NCBI GenBank assembly: GCA_001414345.1 | Contig: LLCB01000150.1 | Location: 229,390-293,389, forward strand | Direction: 5' to 3' | DNA length: 64,000 bases | Source of the DNA: Hymenoscyphus infarciens | Taxonomy: Eukaryota; Ascomycota; Leotiomycetes; Helotiales; Helotiaceae | Shown: positions 14,424-26,089 of the stretch, piece after piece | Layout of the letters: the number at the start of each line of letters is the position of its first letter | How positions within the stretch are numbered: position 1 is the stretch's first letter | Position numbers and translations under genes: made by a program | Notes under the pieces: model-generated | Databases searched by the model: none | What the model saw: only the letters and a program-made list of their open reading frames with translations | What the model was told of the DNA's origin: nothing

Positions 14424-14536
14424 AAATAAAAAATAAAAATAAAAAAAAAATAAAAAAAAAAAAAAAAAAACATTTTAAAAAAAAATTAAAAAAAAATGCG
14501 TTTAAAAAAACCCAGAAATAAAAAAAAAAAAAAAAT

Positions 14537-14581
<45 letters not shown>
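14391..14581 (+). repeat. A-rich tract, 3' tail of retroelement copy A
   Basis: About 190 bp of almost pure A with scattered T, C and G. It lies exactly between the end of the element body and the right 15-bp target duplication, where a poly(A) tail is expected. The equivalent tract in copy B is only about 30 bp. Confidence 0.75.
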
Positions 14582-14585
<4 letters not shown>

Positions 14586-14906
14586 TCGAAGCTTCTTATA
14601 TCTAATATTTAATTAGCTAAAAAACTTCGCTAATACTATAAGCTAAAAGAGATGTCTTTATAAATTAAATAATATTATTAATATAAATAAGAATATCTAT
14701 ATATATATAAGCTAGATTATACTACCTTTTCATTCTTCTGTTTATAAAAGTAGCGCTAACTATTCTATAGAGAACCCGGTTCTATAGCGAGTTATATACA
14801 GGGGTTCTAGTTCTATTATAGGTTATAACTTATCCGAGAATTACGACGTAGCCTAAGAAGGCTTCTATAGAATAGTAGAACATATACCAGAGATATAATA
14901 AAACCG

Positions 14907-17535
14907 TTATATCGTCTATACACGCCCCAGATCTCCTCAGAAGCACCAAGGCTTTTTATATTAGCCAAGAACTATTATTTAAGACGGGTTCAACCGCAGA
15001 GCACGCGATGTCTATCGGTTCGTACTAGTGAGAGGATTAAGGATCTTAAAAATCAAGAAAACGTCGTTGAACATTGGCAGTTGCATAGAACCCAAAGAAC
15101 AAAGAAAAGGAAGGAGACCTAAACACCAAACAAGAAAACAATTGTAACACCCCGATAACAAGCTTGAAGTTTCGTTTAGCCCTACGGTGCGGCGGCGTAC
15201 AGAGTAAGGGGTATTCAGCCTCATTCCACTTAGCCTTAACGCGCTCACCGAGTAACCGCAATGCAACTGACCGAAGGGACTCCCGACTCAATGCCGACTT
15301 AGCCAGAAACTGTTACCACACTACCGCCAATAAACTGTAGACTCTTATTGCATCATCGGCCCATTTAATCACTCATACCTCGGTAGTTTCCGAAAAAAAG
15401 CCGCTCCAGAGTTTACCTACCTAGCTCTACGGGGACGGAAAAACGGAAAAACAGGCCCTTTTCGACCGCACCCCACCAAAAGAAGACAAGAAAAATCTAC
15501 AAAAAATATAGAACGTGTCTCTAACAGCTAATTAATTATGAAATTTAATCTTGTCTATCCTAATCGACGTGTTGTGGTTTTATTCTAGATTCAAGATCAG
15601 TTTTTGAGGGCACCAGGGGGATGAAAAGAGACTGTTTTTCCGTCTCGGAGCCTAGAAAGCCGACCTCTGAGGAGAGACTAAGCAATTTTATTAGATGCTA
15701 AGGTAGAAATAAGGTGAAGAATAAGTATACGTAGAAACGAATTCAGATCTGCTCAAGACAGTCAGTGGACGATGTCGTTCCTTCCGTCGGGCGACCTGCT
15801 TATGTCGAGAAGGAAGACGCAACGAACCCATATATAACCCTTCTTCCTGACACCAGAACAAGACAACAACTCCATCGACTTGCTCGGTCGGATCCAACTG
15901 TGATTGTACGTGAAATTAACTTTCGCCACTCATTCCTCCCTGGCGTGCTCGCTCACAGTGACTCTCGACGGTCAAAGCCGAAGATAGAAAATAGAAGATG
16001 CATTTTGGAAGAGTATGGAGACGAAGATGGGTTTGGGTTTGGGGAGGAGGGCTGCTGTGAGGATTTTAGTTATGTCCTTATACATCCGTCCTAGGTATCC
16101 CCGGTCTTTGAGAAGAAAAAGAAAGTAACCAAGTACGAACCGTGGAAGTCAACAAGGACCCAAAAGATCTCATGACAACCCAGCTTTCTCAAAATGCGGT
16201 GCTCAACTCAATTCGTACAAAACAACGCATACCTAGCTCTAGAAATGTGTAGAACTCATTCGTTGTGTCAACAACCCCCACTCAGTACGATCTTTCCGTT
16301 ATATTGAGCTATAATTATCCACTTGACTAGACAAATAACTATATGGGATGAAATGAAGGCTCGCCCCTTTAAGGGTCCAGTGTCGATGGAATCCTATTAG
16401 ACTCCAAAGCCGCTCCTTCCCTCGTTGGCCATACTGTTTCTTCCGAACTGGAGGGTCGCGCCACCATCATCTCCCTTCTCGACTTAAATAAGATTGTCTC
16501 CTGCCCTCCACCCCTCAAGATATTCGGACTCCACACAAAGTACTTGGGGTACTCGAGTAAGAGTCTCGACATACTCAACTACACCCCCTCCCATTATTGC
16601 TCTAGATACTTCTAGGACAACGACATTTGTTCTTCCATACGTTCATGTAGAATGAATGTAATTGTTCTAAATATCTCACACATTACTTATAAAGGCAGAA
16701 GCAAAGGTCCAATTTACCTGGAATTCAAAAGCGCTCCTAAGTTGCTCTGGCTTGCCCTGCCTACCTACTCCCCTACGCTGGAACATGCATGTAAACAAGA
16801 ATTCAAATTCCACGACGAGCATATGCCCACGTTGTGTAAATCAACTCCCCCCCTGTCCGTATGTAAAGTACACAACTCTTAAACACCAACACCAACACCG
16901 ACATCAATCCCTTTCTCACACCCACCCCCCACCACCATACCCCCCACGTATACCTCGGCCCCCAACTATTTCGTCCAAGCCCTCCCTTTTTCGCCTTCGC
17001 TTACTCCCAGATAGCGATAGGGGAGAAACAATAGACAAAAGATAAAGACAACTCGAGAAGCTTCACTCTTCCAATCCACCATTTCAACGACTGAACCCCC
17101 CTGATCTTTCCATAGTCCCTGAAGTGTCACCAAAAACCAAAACAAGTGCCAGGTATAAACCTCTCAACGTTCAGCCCAAAGATCGGGGTATACGTACTGT
17201 GCCGTACCTTCATCCTCGGCTCGGGCTACTTTCCGAAATTCTCGTACCACCCCCTTTTCCATACAGGTGTACCTGCTGCATGCATCTACCGCTGTCCCAC
17301 CTACTGCCGATGCCCATCTCTTTCCAGTAACGCAGCAGTAGCAAAATAGAACCGTCATGAGTGACCTGCATACTAGCAACACAAACAAACAAATTCAGTT
17401 GCTGTGTAATAAAGTACATTTCTATTTTGTTCTACCTGTTACAAAGATAAGATAGCTAGCGGTTTCTCAAAACCCTACCTACCTCGGGTGTTCATGTACA
17501 AATGAAAAAAAAATAAAGGCCTCGCTTCCCTTCAC
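14907..17535. other. Long intergenic region, no gene seen
   Basis: Composition returns to normal near 15.0 kb. Short frames at 15012-15291 (-), 15765-16094 (+) and 16652-17349 (+) show no recognisable protein features. A C-rich low-complexity stretch lies at about 16880-16990. I found no tRNA. Confidence 0.35.
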
Positions 17536-19723
17536 TTACTCAACCCTTAAGCTCTGCAGCCTAGCTTCAGTAGCGATGACCTATTTCCAGTTAGTGTGGC
17601 CACAAAAGAGAGAAACAGGAAGAGAGAGAACTTACATCCAAAGCCTGCTGCACCTCCAACACCTTCCTCACCTCACCTAACCAATCCCGACTCAGCGTCT
17701 TCGCCCACCCCTTCAACCCATTCATCTCCCTCGCAGCCTCATCCAAGTTCCCCTCCTCAAGGAATGTCTCCGTCCTCGTCAAAATACTCTCCACATCATC
17801 CCCAGTAGCAAGACCCTGTTTCTTAAACAGAACCTTGCTCAGGAGATAACTGGAAGCATGACTTGCAACACCCGCATCCTCAGGAAGAAGGGAAGCCTTT
17901 CGAACCTCAGTAGCAACACGGCGGAATCGATCGATGAGTTGAGAGGAAGATGCAACGCCGCGTTGGTAAGCGGTAGGATTGATGGAAGCAATTGCTGCAT
18001 TCACGACTGCATCTCCAGAGGCGATTTCCTTTAAAGCTGCGAGTTCGCGGACAAATGGCCGTGGAACCTCGCTCTTCTCGAGATTGGCGCGAACCGCCTC
18101 AACAGCAACATGTAAATGTTGAGTTTTAAGGTTAGAATCCACAACCGAGTTCCAGTCTGTAGTCAATTTCTCGAGATCCGTCACGGTTTTTGAAAGATCC
18201 GTAAGTTTGCCCAAACGCGAATCACGTTCCTCCTCAACGCGATCCTTGATATCAGCCATGAATTGCTTCTTCATCTCCAAGGCCTGCTCAAGTAACGCAT
18301 TGCGCAACTTTTGCTCGTTAACTTCGTGAGCACGCTCGACCTCGGTCTTCAACTTCTGCTCGTAGTTTTCCTTGATTCTTTGACGTTCGGTTTGGTATTC
18401 CTCTTGCCACTCGGATTGCTGGGCTGCCATTTGTGCCTCGAGACGACGAATGAGCTCTTTGGCGGCACGGTCAAAGTCTTCCTTTTCGCTCATAATTTGT
18501 GTAGCAGCATCCTTTTCAGCAGCATCTTTGAGAGCTTGAATTCTTCCACCGACCCTGGCGATTTCACTCTTAGCTTTATCAATAGTGTTGGAGAATTTGG
18601 CATTGGCGTTGTCAGCGTTCACAACAGTAATTATGTCGTTGAGAATCTTAACCAGGTCCTGCACCAAAGGTTCATTGGCATCCTTGATGTTGATTGGATC
18701 GATTCTAGTGACTTCTGGGGGAAATCTCGAAGGTTGGTCGACATCTGGAGCGGTAAATGCAACAGCAGCCGGTGCAGCAGCAGCCTCTGGAGTCACAGGG
18801 TGCCCAGGCTTGGCTGGTGTTGGTGCTTCAGGTGATTTTGGAAGAGGTGATGCTGTTGTGATTGGTGCAGCTTCTTTCTTTGCCTCGACTGGCTTAACAC
18901 TCTCCACGGGTTTTGACTCTGGGACCTTCGCGGCTTCTTTTAGCGTAGGTGTATCTTTTACTGCGTTGGCGTGTCGTCCAGTCTCGGTTTTATTATCCTC
19001 AGCTACCCTCCATGAAACCCCCGACTGACTTGGAATCTTGACCGTATCTCCAGTATCCCTTGGCTTGCTTGAACGGCCGATAGATGGGAAGCGTTTCCGG
19101 AATTCCCTCTCCTCAAAATATAGCACGGCATCTTCTCCGAATGGGACGAATTCTGTAAAAAAGTCGTGGAAGTTGTCGTTGATCCTTGAGTAATAAACAC
19201 CTCCTCCGAAACCTAAAGCCGTCAATAGAATAAGGGTTGTTAGGAATCTGCGAACCCTTCCTGTCCGCTTTGGTGGTGGAGGGGGTGGAGGAGTAGAGGT
19301 TTTTGGGATTGCCTTAACCGTGCTGCTCGGTGGTGGCGGGGGAGTTAGTGGCACATTATCTGCTGGAATTGTATTTGAGGCTGGAGTTGCAGGCGTAGCG
19401 GTCTTCGGTGAGGATTCAACGACGAGGGTTGGTTGGCCTGGTGGAGGAGGTTGAGGGGAGGTCGAGCTCGCAGAGCCAGGGAGTACGACGGGTTTAGTAT
19501 CGGCGAGGGAAGGCTTTTTGATATCGGCATATCCTCTCTAAGTTGATAGGTCTCAGTCAGTACTGTGATTTCCTCAATTGGCCTGGAATGATGCGCTCGA
19601 GGCTTTCTCTCAGTAACCCGCACTCACCCGAATCTGTTGGATCCCATGCCATTGACGCCCAGCACTGGCAGCACTGGGTTGTTGGCCCAGCGCCCGATAT
19701 GAGCGGAGAGAGGCGCGCAGCAT
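17536..19723 (-). CDS. MIC60: MICOS subunit MIC60 (mitofilin)
   Basis: Three exons (19723-19628, 19537-17636, 17580-17536) encode 680 residues. Exon 1 gives a basic amphipathic mitochondrial presequence (MLRASLRSYRALGQQ) and the junction reads RRGYADIKK. A Pro-rich linker leads to one membrane helix (FLTTLILLTALGFGGGVYYS, about 130-150). This is followed by a long coiled-coil region and the C-terminal mitofilin domain, with a last exon ending ATEARLQSLRVE. MIC60 is the inner-membrane organiser of crista junctions: it faces the intermembrane space, binds outer-membrane partners and recruits the other MICOS subunits. The length fits fungal orthologues. Two long antisense frames within it are composition shadows. 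Confidence 0.95.
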
Positions 19724-20512
19724 GACGGGCTGCGTTGGTGAAGGGGAATGTGGTTGAGGTTGTTGATGCGATGTTTCGAGCGGAGGAAAATGTCGCTGAA
19801 GCTTCCGCCAGCAGGTCGCGGACCGGTTCGTTCGCCAAGGATCGATGATGCAGCCTCAAGCAGGGTGGGACAAGGCTACGCTACCTACTACGGTATGATT
19901 GTACCTTTCATACAGGATAAGGGAAGTAATTACGGAAAAGTGGTTAAAACTACTGGAAATATTAGATTTTTTCAGAACTTGGAGCTGAGTATGCGTAATT
20001 AATTGAAAATAGTTCATCTCCCTATGTTGGAGTACTATCAATTATTCATACCCCGTTACCCACCTACATCACTCCCCAAACATTTTAAGAAAACAATCCG
20101 CATCATATTGGGCCAAAGACTCAAGTGCATGTGATTGTGCTCTATTGCAATATCGTACAACCCAAGATGCTGCGAAACAGAACCGTTCAATTCAATAAAA
20201 AACCCTCACGCCGTGCAGGAGGAAATATTCCCGCGTCCACCAAACCCAATCCAGACAACGAGAATCAAGCCACGTCAAGCTATTAAAGACTGCTCTCATC
20301 AAAGGGGCATGATGATGCTAAAGGTAGTATGTCGTGTCGTGCGATCATTCTGCCACCCATAAAGCAATTTCTCCGTGATGAAAAATAACAATGTTCGTGC
20401 TGCTCTCCGATTATCCCCAACCGATCAACAAAACAGCACGCTGTAAGATATCTCGCCGCCAAACTATGCCCCGAATTTCGAAAATATGATACCGATACTC
20501 AAAAAGATCTCT
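19724..20512. other. Intergenic region between MIC60 and VPS21
   Basis: Contains the presumed MIC60 promoter and the VPS21 3' flank. No gene seen. Confidence 0.4.
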
Positions 20513-21415
20513 CTAACACGCACATCCTGGTCCTTGTGTTCCTGGCGCCTCACTGGGTCGTAGTTCCACTCCTGCTCGTCCTCCAGCTCTGGGATTTCTT
20601 GGTCCGGCTTGATCTAATGGTAGCTTCTTCGCAATCGATGTGAATAACTCTCGGACGTTCTCTGCTGTTTTTGCGGATGTTTCAAAGAAGAGCAAACCAG
20701 CTTCTCTAGCATACGCTTCGGCATCGGCCGTCTGGATGGCACGCTTATCAGGGTGTTCGGTGACTAAATCGAGCTTGTTCCCAGCTAAGGCGATGATTAT
20801 GTTTTCGTTGGCCTGTCTCTGGAGTTCCTTCACCCATTGTTTTGCCTTGTCCAACGACGACTGTCCAAAAAATCAGCATCCATCGTCCTAAGGTTACCTC
20901 ATTCTAGGGACACTTACGGATTGTGTAATATCATATACAACAACAGCACAGTTGGCATTTCGGTAGTACATTGGCGCAAGTGACTTGTATCTCTCCTGTC
21001 CTGCGGTATCCCATATCTCGAACTTGACAGTGGTATTATCATCGAGTGATATCGTCTGCGTTAAAAAGGCGGCACCGATTGTGCTCTCTCTGTATGAATC
21101 GAACTGGTCCTGTAGAGTGACTGTGGTCAGAATAGGCATCGATATGGTGGTTCTGGATAGGATGTATTTACCTTGACGAAACGCAAGACGATGGAACTCT
21201 AGACGGTGGTCAGTATGGATGTATCGAGCTATCGGATGAAGAGAGCGCACCTTGCCTACGGCAGATTCCCCTGTACCAACGTTAGTAGTTACTCTTGACT
21301 TGGAGTTGTTATCATGATAGCAAGAGAACAGGCTCAACATACCTAGCAGCACCAGCTTAAACTGCGCAAATCGAGAGTTTCCGACACGACCGCCTGGTTG
21401 GCCTCGTGAAGCCAT
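20513..21415 (-). CDS. VPS21: Rab5-type small GTPase (Vps21/Ypt5)
   Basis: Five exons (21415-21343, 21270-21251, 21198-21172, 21109-20918, 20860-20513) give 219 residues; two exons are only 20 and 27 nt. The G-domain motifs are complete: P-loop GESAVGKSS, Rab5-type effector region with [19 protein letters not shown] and ETSAK. The C-terminus is Gly-Pro-rich and ends in CAC, a double-Cys geranylgeranylation signal. Rab5 GTPases control early endosome fusion and vacuolar sorting through CORVET-type tethers. The gene is divergent from SAC1, with 464 bp between the two start codons. Confidence 0.95.
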
Positions 21416-21879
21416 AATGAATAGAGTTTGTTGGAGAGGTAGCGGATGTGTAAAGTGATGGTATCTGGGGATTGCAGAGGTCGAAGTAGTGGTCGAGCTA
21501 GAGCGGGAGGTTGTTCTTAAAGTCAGCGGTTGCAGTACGAAGCAGATAGCAGTAGGTGACGACGGGATGGCGACTAGCATTCACACCCGACCTTGGAGTG
21601 GATTACGCTGCCTCTTTGACTCCAATCGGGGGTGGCGGCGAAGAAAGCCGAATATCGGGCCGAGTATCGGATCAAGTACAAGTATCCATGGTTGACAGCT
21701 TGTTGCGCAGTCGCGTGGAAAGAGAAAGACACATCAACTCCCAGACAGCCAGGGCAACACTACTCGACTTCTGCCAATTGCCCTCAAACCTGCACCACAA
21801 TCGCATGTTCATTTGATACGGAATTCTACAAATCGCAGAGCCGCTTTCGCTCTTGCAACCCCTCCTACTTCTGCCCACC
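21416..21879. promoter_or_regulatory. Shared divergent promoter of VPS21 and SAC1
   Basis: The 464-bp gap lies between two start codons on opposite strands, so it must hold both promoters and 5' UTRs. No specific factor site is claimed. Confidence 0.6.
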
Positions 21880-24122
21880 ATGGCCGCTCCATCCCTCTAC
21901 CGTGATATCAATGTTCACGCATCAGCCTCGCATTACGCCTTTGCCTCGCCCTCGTCGCCCTCATCCCAAGCACTCGTCGTCGACCGTCCTTCCGGGGATG
22001 TACATTTGAACGATGGCGGTTCCCAAGGAGGCCGACGTATCTCCAGTATTGCTGGAATACTGGGAATGATCAAGTTGAGACTCGGTATGTGCCCCGGCGC
22101 ATAGAACCAGGTATATTGGGGCTGACATCATGGCAGACAAATATATTATTGTTATCAAGGAGGCCAAACCAGTGGGAAAACTAAAGGGCCATATGATTTA
22201 CAAAGTCGTCACCACCGAATTCCTACCACTTCGAGAACGTCCCCTCCACGATCAAGACGAAGACACCTATCTGTCGTTGCTCAAGACATTCATCAAATCC
22301 GGACCTCTGTACTTTTCTTACTCTTCCGATATTACCAATACTTTCCAGAGGAAGTCGTCCATCGATAGCTCTCTGCCACTCTGGAAGCAGGCAGATGATC
22401 GATTCTTTTGGAACAAGTTCATTCAGTCGGATCTAATCGATTTTAGAACTTCGGGAGCCCGAAATCAATATGGGCAACAGCCAGGGGTGGATCCATATAT
22501 TCTACCTGTCATGTTTGGAATGCTGGAAATTGAGAGTACCACCATCAAGTCGACCCCCATAACCTTTGTGTTAATTACAAGACGATCTCGACACCGCGCT
22601 GGAACTAGGTACTTTTCGAGAGGTATTGATGAGCAAGGAAACGTTTCTAATTTCAATGAAACTGAGCAGGTTATTGTTCTGAACGATAGCAACAGTGGAC
22701 TAGGTGGTTTTGCTGGAGGTGGTGGAATGCAGAATGGAAAGATTGGGGGTTCTGGTGGGAAAGAGGCACAAGTCATGTCTTACGTCCAAACCAGAGGAAG
22801 TGTTCCCGTCTATTGGGCTGAAATCAATAGCCTCCACTACACACCTAAACTGCAGGTTCGAGCGGTCGAGTCTGCTGTAGGAGCCGCCAGGAAACATTTC
22901 GATGAGCAAATACGGTTGTATGGGGACAATTACCTTGTCAATCTTGTGAATCAAAAGGGTCGGGAACAACGGGTCAAAGAAGCATACGAGCAACTGGTCA
23001 AAAGCTTGGTCTCTGGCAGTTCCGAGAAGAGCCATCATGATGAGGTATCCGACGAGGAATTCCGAACCATTGAGCCGAGTGGTCGTAAGCAGGTGTTTGA
23101 TCGTCTACACTATGTGTATTTCGACTTCCATAACGAGACCAAAGGATTGAAATGGCATCGTGCTCAACTTCTTCTAGACCAACTAAGCCAGGCACTTGAA
23201 AGGCAACAATATTTCCGTGGCGTCGATATGCCAGCGTCAAGTGGACTTGATGTTCGAAACCAACAAACAAGCGTCGTTCGTACAAACTGCATGGATTGCT
23301 TAGATCGTACAAACGTAGTACAAAGCATGCTCGCCCGATGGACACTAAACCGTCAACTCACCGACGCAGGTATTCTCCCACGTGGTGAAACCTTCACCAC
23401 CGCAGACCCAAAATTCGAATTCCTCTTCCGAAAACTGTGGGCAGATAACGCAGATGTCGTATCCAACTCGTACTCCGGAACAGGCGCCCTTAAAACAGAT
23501 TTCACACGCACAGGACAACGTACGAAAGCAGGTGCCCTCCAGGATCTGCAAAACTCCATCACGAGATACGTCAAGAATAATTTCTTAGATGGACCGAAGC
23601 AGGATGCTTTTGATCTTTTCCTTGGCGCGTATCTGCCTAATACTTCTTCGCATATGGTATTTGCAGATCGGAGACCGCTGCTTATTCAGAGTATCCCTTA
23701 TATCCTCGCTTTCTGTCTGTTTTTCGTGTTTGTGGGGACTTTTACGAAGAGGCTTCCTGATGCTGCGGTGTTGCCTGTGAGGATATTCATTCTCTTTTGG
23801 ATGTTGGTGGGGGTCTATTGCTTGAATTTTATTTATGGGAATGGGATGCTTTATGTAAGTTTCCTCCTTCCACTCCTCCCCTCCTTTCTCTATCCTTCCT
23901 GAAGAGTGAGGAATTTTTGGGTGCTGTGATACTAACTTGAAACAGGTTAATTGGCCAAAACTCAACCCTAGACCTTGGGCTACGGAGGGTTATAATGAGG
24001 CTATTGTTAAGGCGAGGAAGGATAAGGTTATTGGGTCCTTTTTGGCGGTTGCGAGGCATGAACGGGGGATAAGTTCGGTGAAATATACTAATGCTGAGGA
24101 GGGGAAGAAGAGGATCGAATGA
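21880..24122 (+). CDS. SAC1: Phosphoinositide phosphatase SAC1
   Basis: Three exons (21880-22084, 22137-23854, 23946-24122) encode 699 residues. The Sac domain contains the catalytic CX5R motif in RTNCMDCLDRTN (Cys about 452). After it come two C-terminal membrane segments (YILAFCLFFVFVGTF and VRIFILFWMLVGVYCLNFIYG), then a cytosolic tail containing NWPKLNPRPW. This is the layout of the ER/Golgi integral-membrane PI4P phosphatase, which controls PI4P and sterol or lipid exchange at ER contact sites. The N-terminal extension of about 60 residues is typical of filamentous fungi. A Gly-rich insert (GGFAGGGGMQNGKIGGSGG) interrupts the Sac domain. Confidence 0.95.
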
Positions 24123-26089
24123 GGTCCTTGAATTCCGAGTTGGGTGTTTAAGTGGTGGGGGACTAGAGAATTTCGTCTGGCTTAGATGCGAAATTTTGGG
24201 GGTTTGTAATTTTATAGACATGATGTACACTGATAAACTCATTCTTCTTCTTTTGTTACTATCTTGATCGAAGTTTTTTTTTTACTCGCGTCGTTGCTCT
24301 TTTCTTTTTTTTCCTGATCGCTTTGAGGCTCGGAATTTTGGACTCTAGACTTGTAGCTTACTCTACGTCATTTATACTTTCACTTTTTGAACTGTCACTC
24401 TCCTCTTTTCGCCCCTTACCTTCCCCCCTGTCCCGGTTGTCTATTCACCATCACGTCTCTATATACCATGGAGTTTATGAACCTCTCGTGGTCATTAGTA
24501 TCTTTCAAGTGAAGCGTTCGTCCGATGTTGGATTCGTTGCACATCGCACTTTTGAAAAGGTGCTAGACCTTTTGAAGTAATGAATTGAGATGAGACGAAA
24601 AATATTCATATTTAAAACTCTCACGTGATTTTACCCCTGATGCAAAATAAGAAAGTGTGAAATCTGAAGACTTTGGAATTATAGTGCGGAAGAAACAAAA
24701 GGTTAGAAAAAGTAAAAAGCTGGGTATTCATGGTGATAGTTACAACTTATTTTAAAACGTGGATTTTTTAAATCGTAGTTGACAGAGGGCAGCAGTCTAA
24801 CTTCTTTCTAGCACTTCTCGTCTTAAGTTGAGAGGCAAGCTTTCACATTGGTTTTCTGCTTCTCTCTTTCTGGACTTGTAGTCTCTTTACTAGGGCGTAT
24901 TATACTTCTAACCACCCTCTCTTCGTTCATATTTCGTCTTTGCAAATTCGCGATTTATGAAACTCTCACTGCTATGGTTAAACATTCCACGTTCACGTTT
25001 TTTGTTCTCCCATTTTAATTTCTTGTCCTTACTCTTGCGAGAGCTATCAGAACTTCCTGTCAGCCAGTACCTATTTCAGGATCTATAGCAGAACTAATTT
25101 CCTCCTCTTGCTTCTTTCGAATTCCAGTTTGTTGAAAGAGCACGTCTTGGTTGGTGTTCAGTTCAAATCTGGCAAGTGAGGCGAGTGAGTCTTTGTAACA
25201 AGTAACAAAAGCGCAACGAGAGAATTGAATGAGATCTCAATTGTTGGTGTAAGAGGTGGGTGAATGGAGTGAAGGTAGAATATCATAGAGTTCGGACGTT
25301 GAGAATAGTTTTAAGCGAGAGAAGGAGAGGCAGAGACAAAAAGGGAGAATAAAAGAGCTGTGTACCTGTGAGGGTTGAGCGGATCTCCAAACTTCCAAGT
25401 GTTCATTTTAATTACTATTGGTGGGTGACCTACGAAGATCCGGAATTCTTTTCCAGTGCTGTTTACAGGTGACCTAAGAATAGACCAAGTAAACCGCCCT
25501 GCTTTTGTTTTAGATGTACTCTACAAATAGCCACACCCACCTTGCGCTCTACTCCCAAGGTGACCCACACATAGTTCGTGTTGAGCTTCAGTGCTAAGTA
25601 CTGGAAGAGGTGGGAATCGTATATTGGAATTCCCATAAAGAAAGAGCTTAAATAAATGGCGGTGGTATTCGTAGATAACCTACAAATAGCCACCCTTATT
25701 TTTAATGCTACGGAGAGTCAACCTCTTTTGTGTTACAGGTTTCAAGTCAGAGGTCCATCTTAACGTATGTATCAAAGGGAAAACCTTTACGCAGCTAGAT
25801 AACCTACTTGGTCTTTTCTAACTCGCTTGCTGCTTCAATTCGAAGTACCCCTTTGATGTCACGCTCGGTATTTCTCAATACGCCAGCACTACTCATGTTT
25901 TGGAAATTGGGGAAACAGTGCTGGTAACGGTGTTGCTCCAGGCGGAGAGGAGCATCATCCAATTCAAGAATAATTCAAGTTCGCGACACGAAAGGGCAAC
26001 CTCGCATCAGTCCTAGAAAATAGGCTCCTCGTACTTCCCAGTCTCAGATTTCTTATTGCGGAATCTGCCCGTTGCAACCTCACAGACAT
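24123..26089. other. Intergenic region with a short direct repeat
   Basis: 3' flanks of two convergent genes (SAC1 and the GH3 gene). A perfect 14-bp direct repeat CTACAAATAGCCAC occurs at 25521-25534 and 25680-25693. No gene was recognised; the short frame at 25463-25693 (-) spans this repeat and is unlikely to be real. Confidence 0.35.

Larger units (their letters stand above)
10956..14581 (+). mobile_element. Poly(A)-tailed retroelement, copy A (split by an insertion)
   Basis: The element begins at GGGATGCGAAGAC and ends in an A-rich tract. It is flanked by a 15-bp direct repeat, AGAGTCGGAGCTTCT (10941-10955) and AGAGTCGAAGCTTCT (14582-14596), which differ by one G-to-A change. Without the 2.3-kb insertion at 11666-13953 it is about 1.34 kb. 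Its body matches, in reverse complement, the segment at 58445-59645, which has the same 5' end and its own poly(A) tail and target duplication. These features point to target-primed insertion (LINE or SINE-like). No reading frame survives; RIP may have destroyed one, or the element may be non-autonomous. Confidence 0.7.
10833..14906. mobile_element. Outer inverted-repeat element hosting nested insertions
   Basis: The reverse complement of about 10833-10940 matches about 14772-14906 with RIP-type differences. Shared blocks include CTATAGA.AACCCGGT, ACGTAGCCT and GTAG(G/A)ACATAT(G/A)CC. This gives imperfect terminal inverted repeats of about 110-135 bp. After removal of the retroelement inserted at 10956-14581, the outer element would be only about 430 bp, i.e. 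MITE-sized. I could not define its exact ends or target duplication. Confidence 0.45.

Noticed and set aside
14391..14581. A-rich tract as an independent microsatellite or assembly error
   Set aside because: Its position exactly before the 15-bp target duplication, and the matching tail in copy B, make a retroelement tail the simpler reading, though its length may have expanded.
15012..15291. Overlapping minus-strand frames just right of the RIP block
   Set aside because: Short, mutually overlapping, no recognisable motifs, and no splice or promoter context to support a gene.
18311..19028. Two long + strand frames (174 and 147 codons) opposite MIC60
   Set aside because: They lie antisense to a confidently identified coding region and have no features of their own; they are composition shadows.
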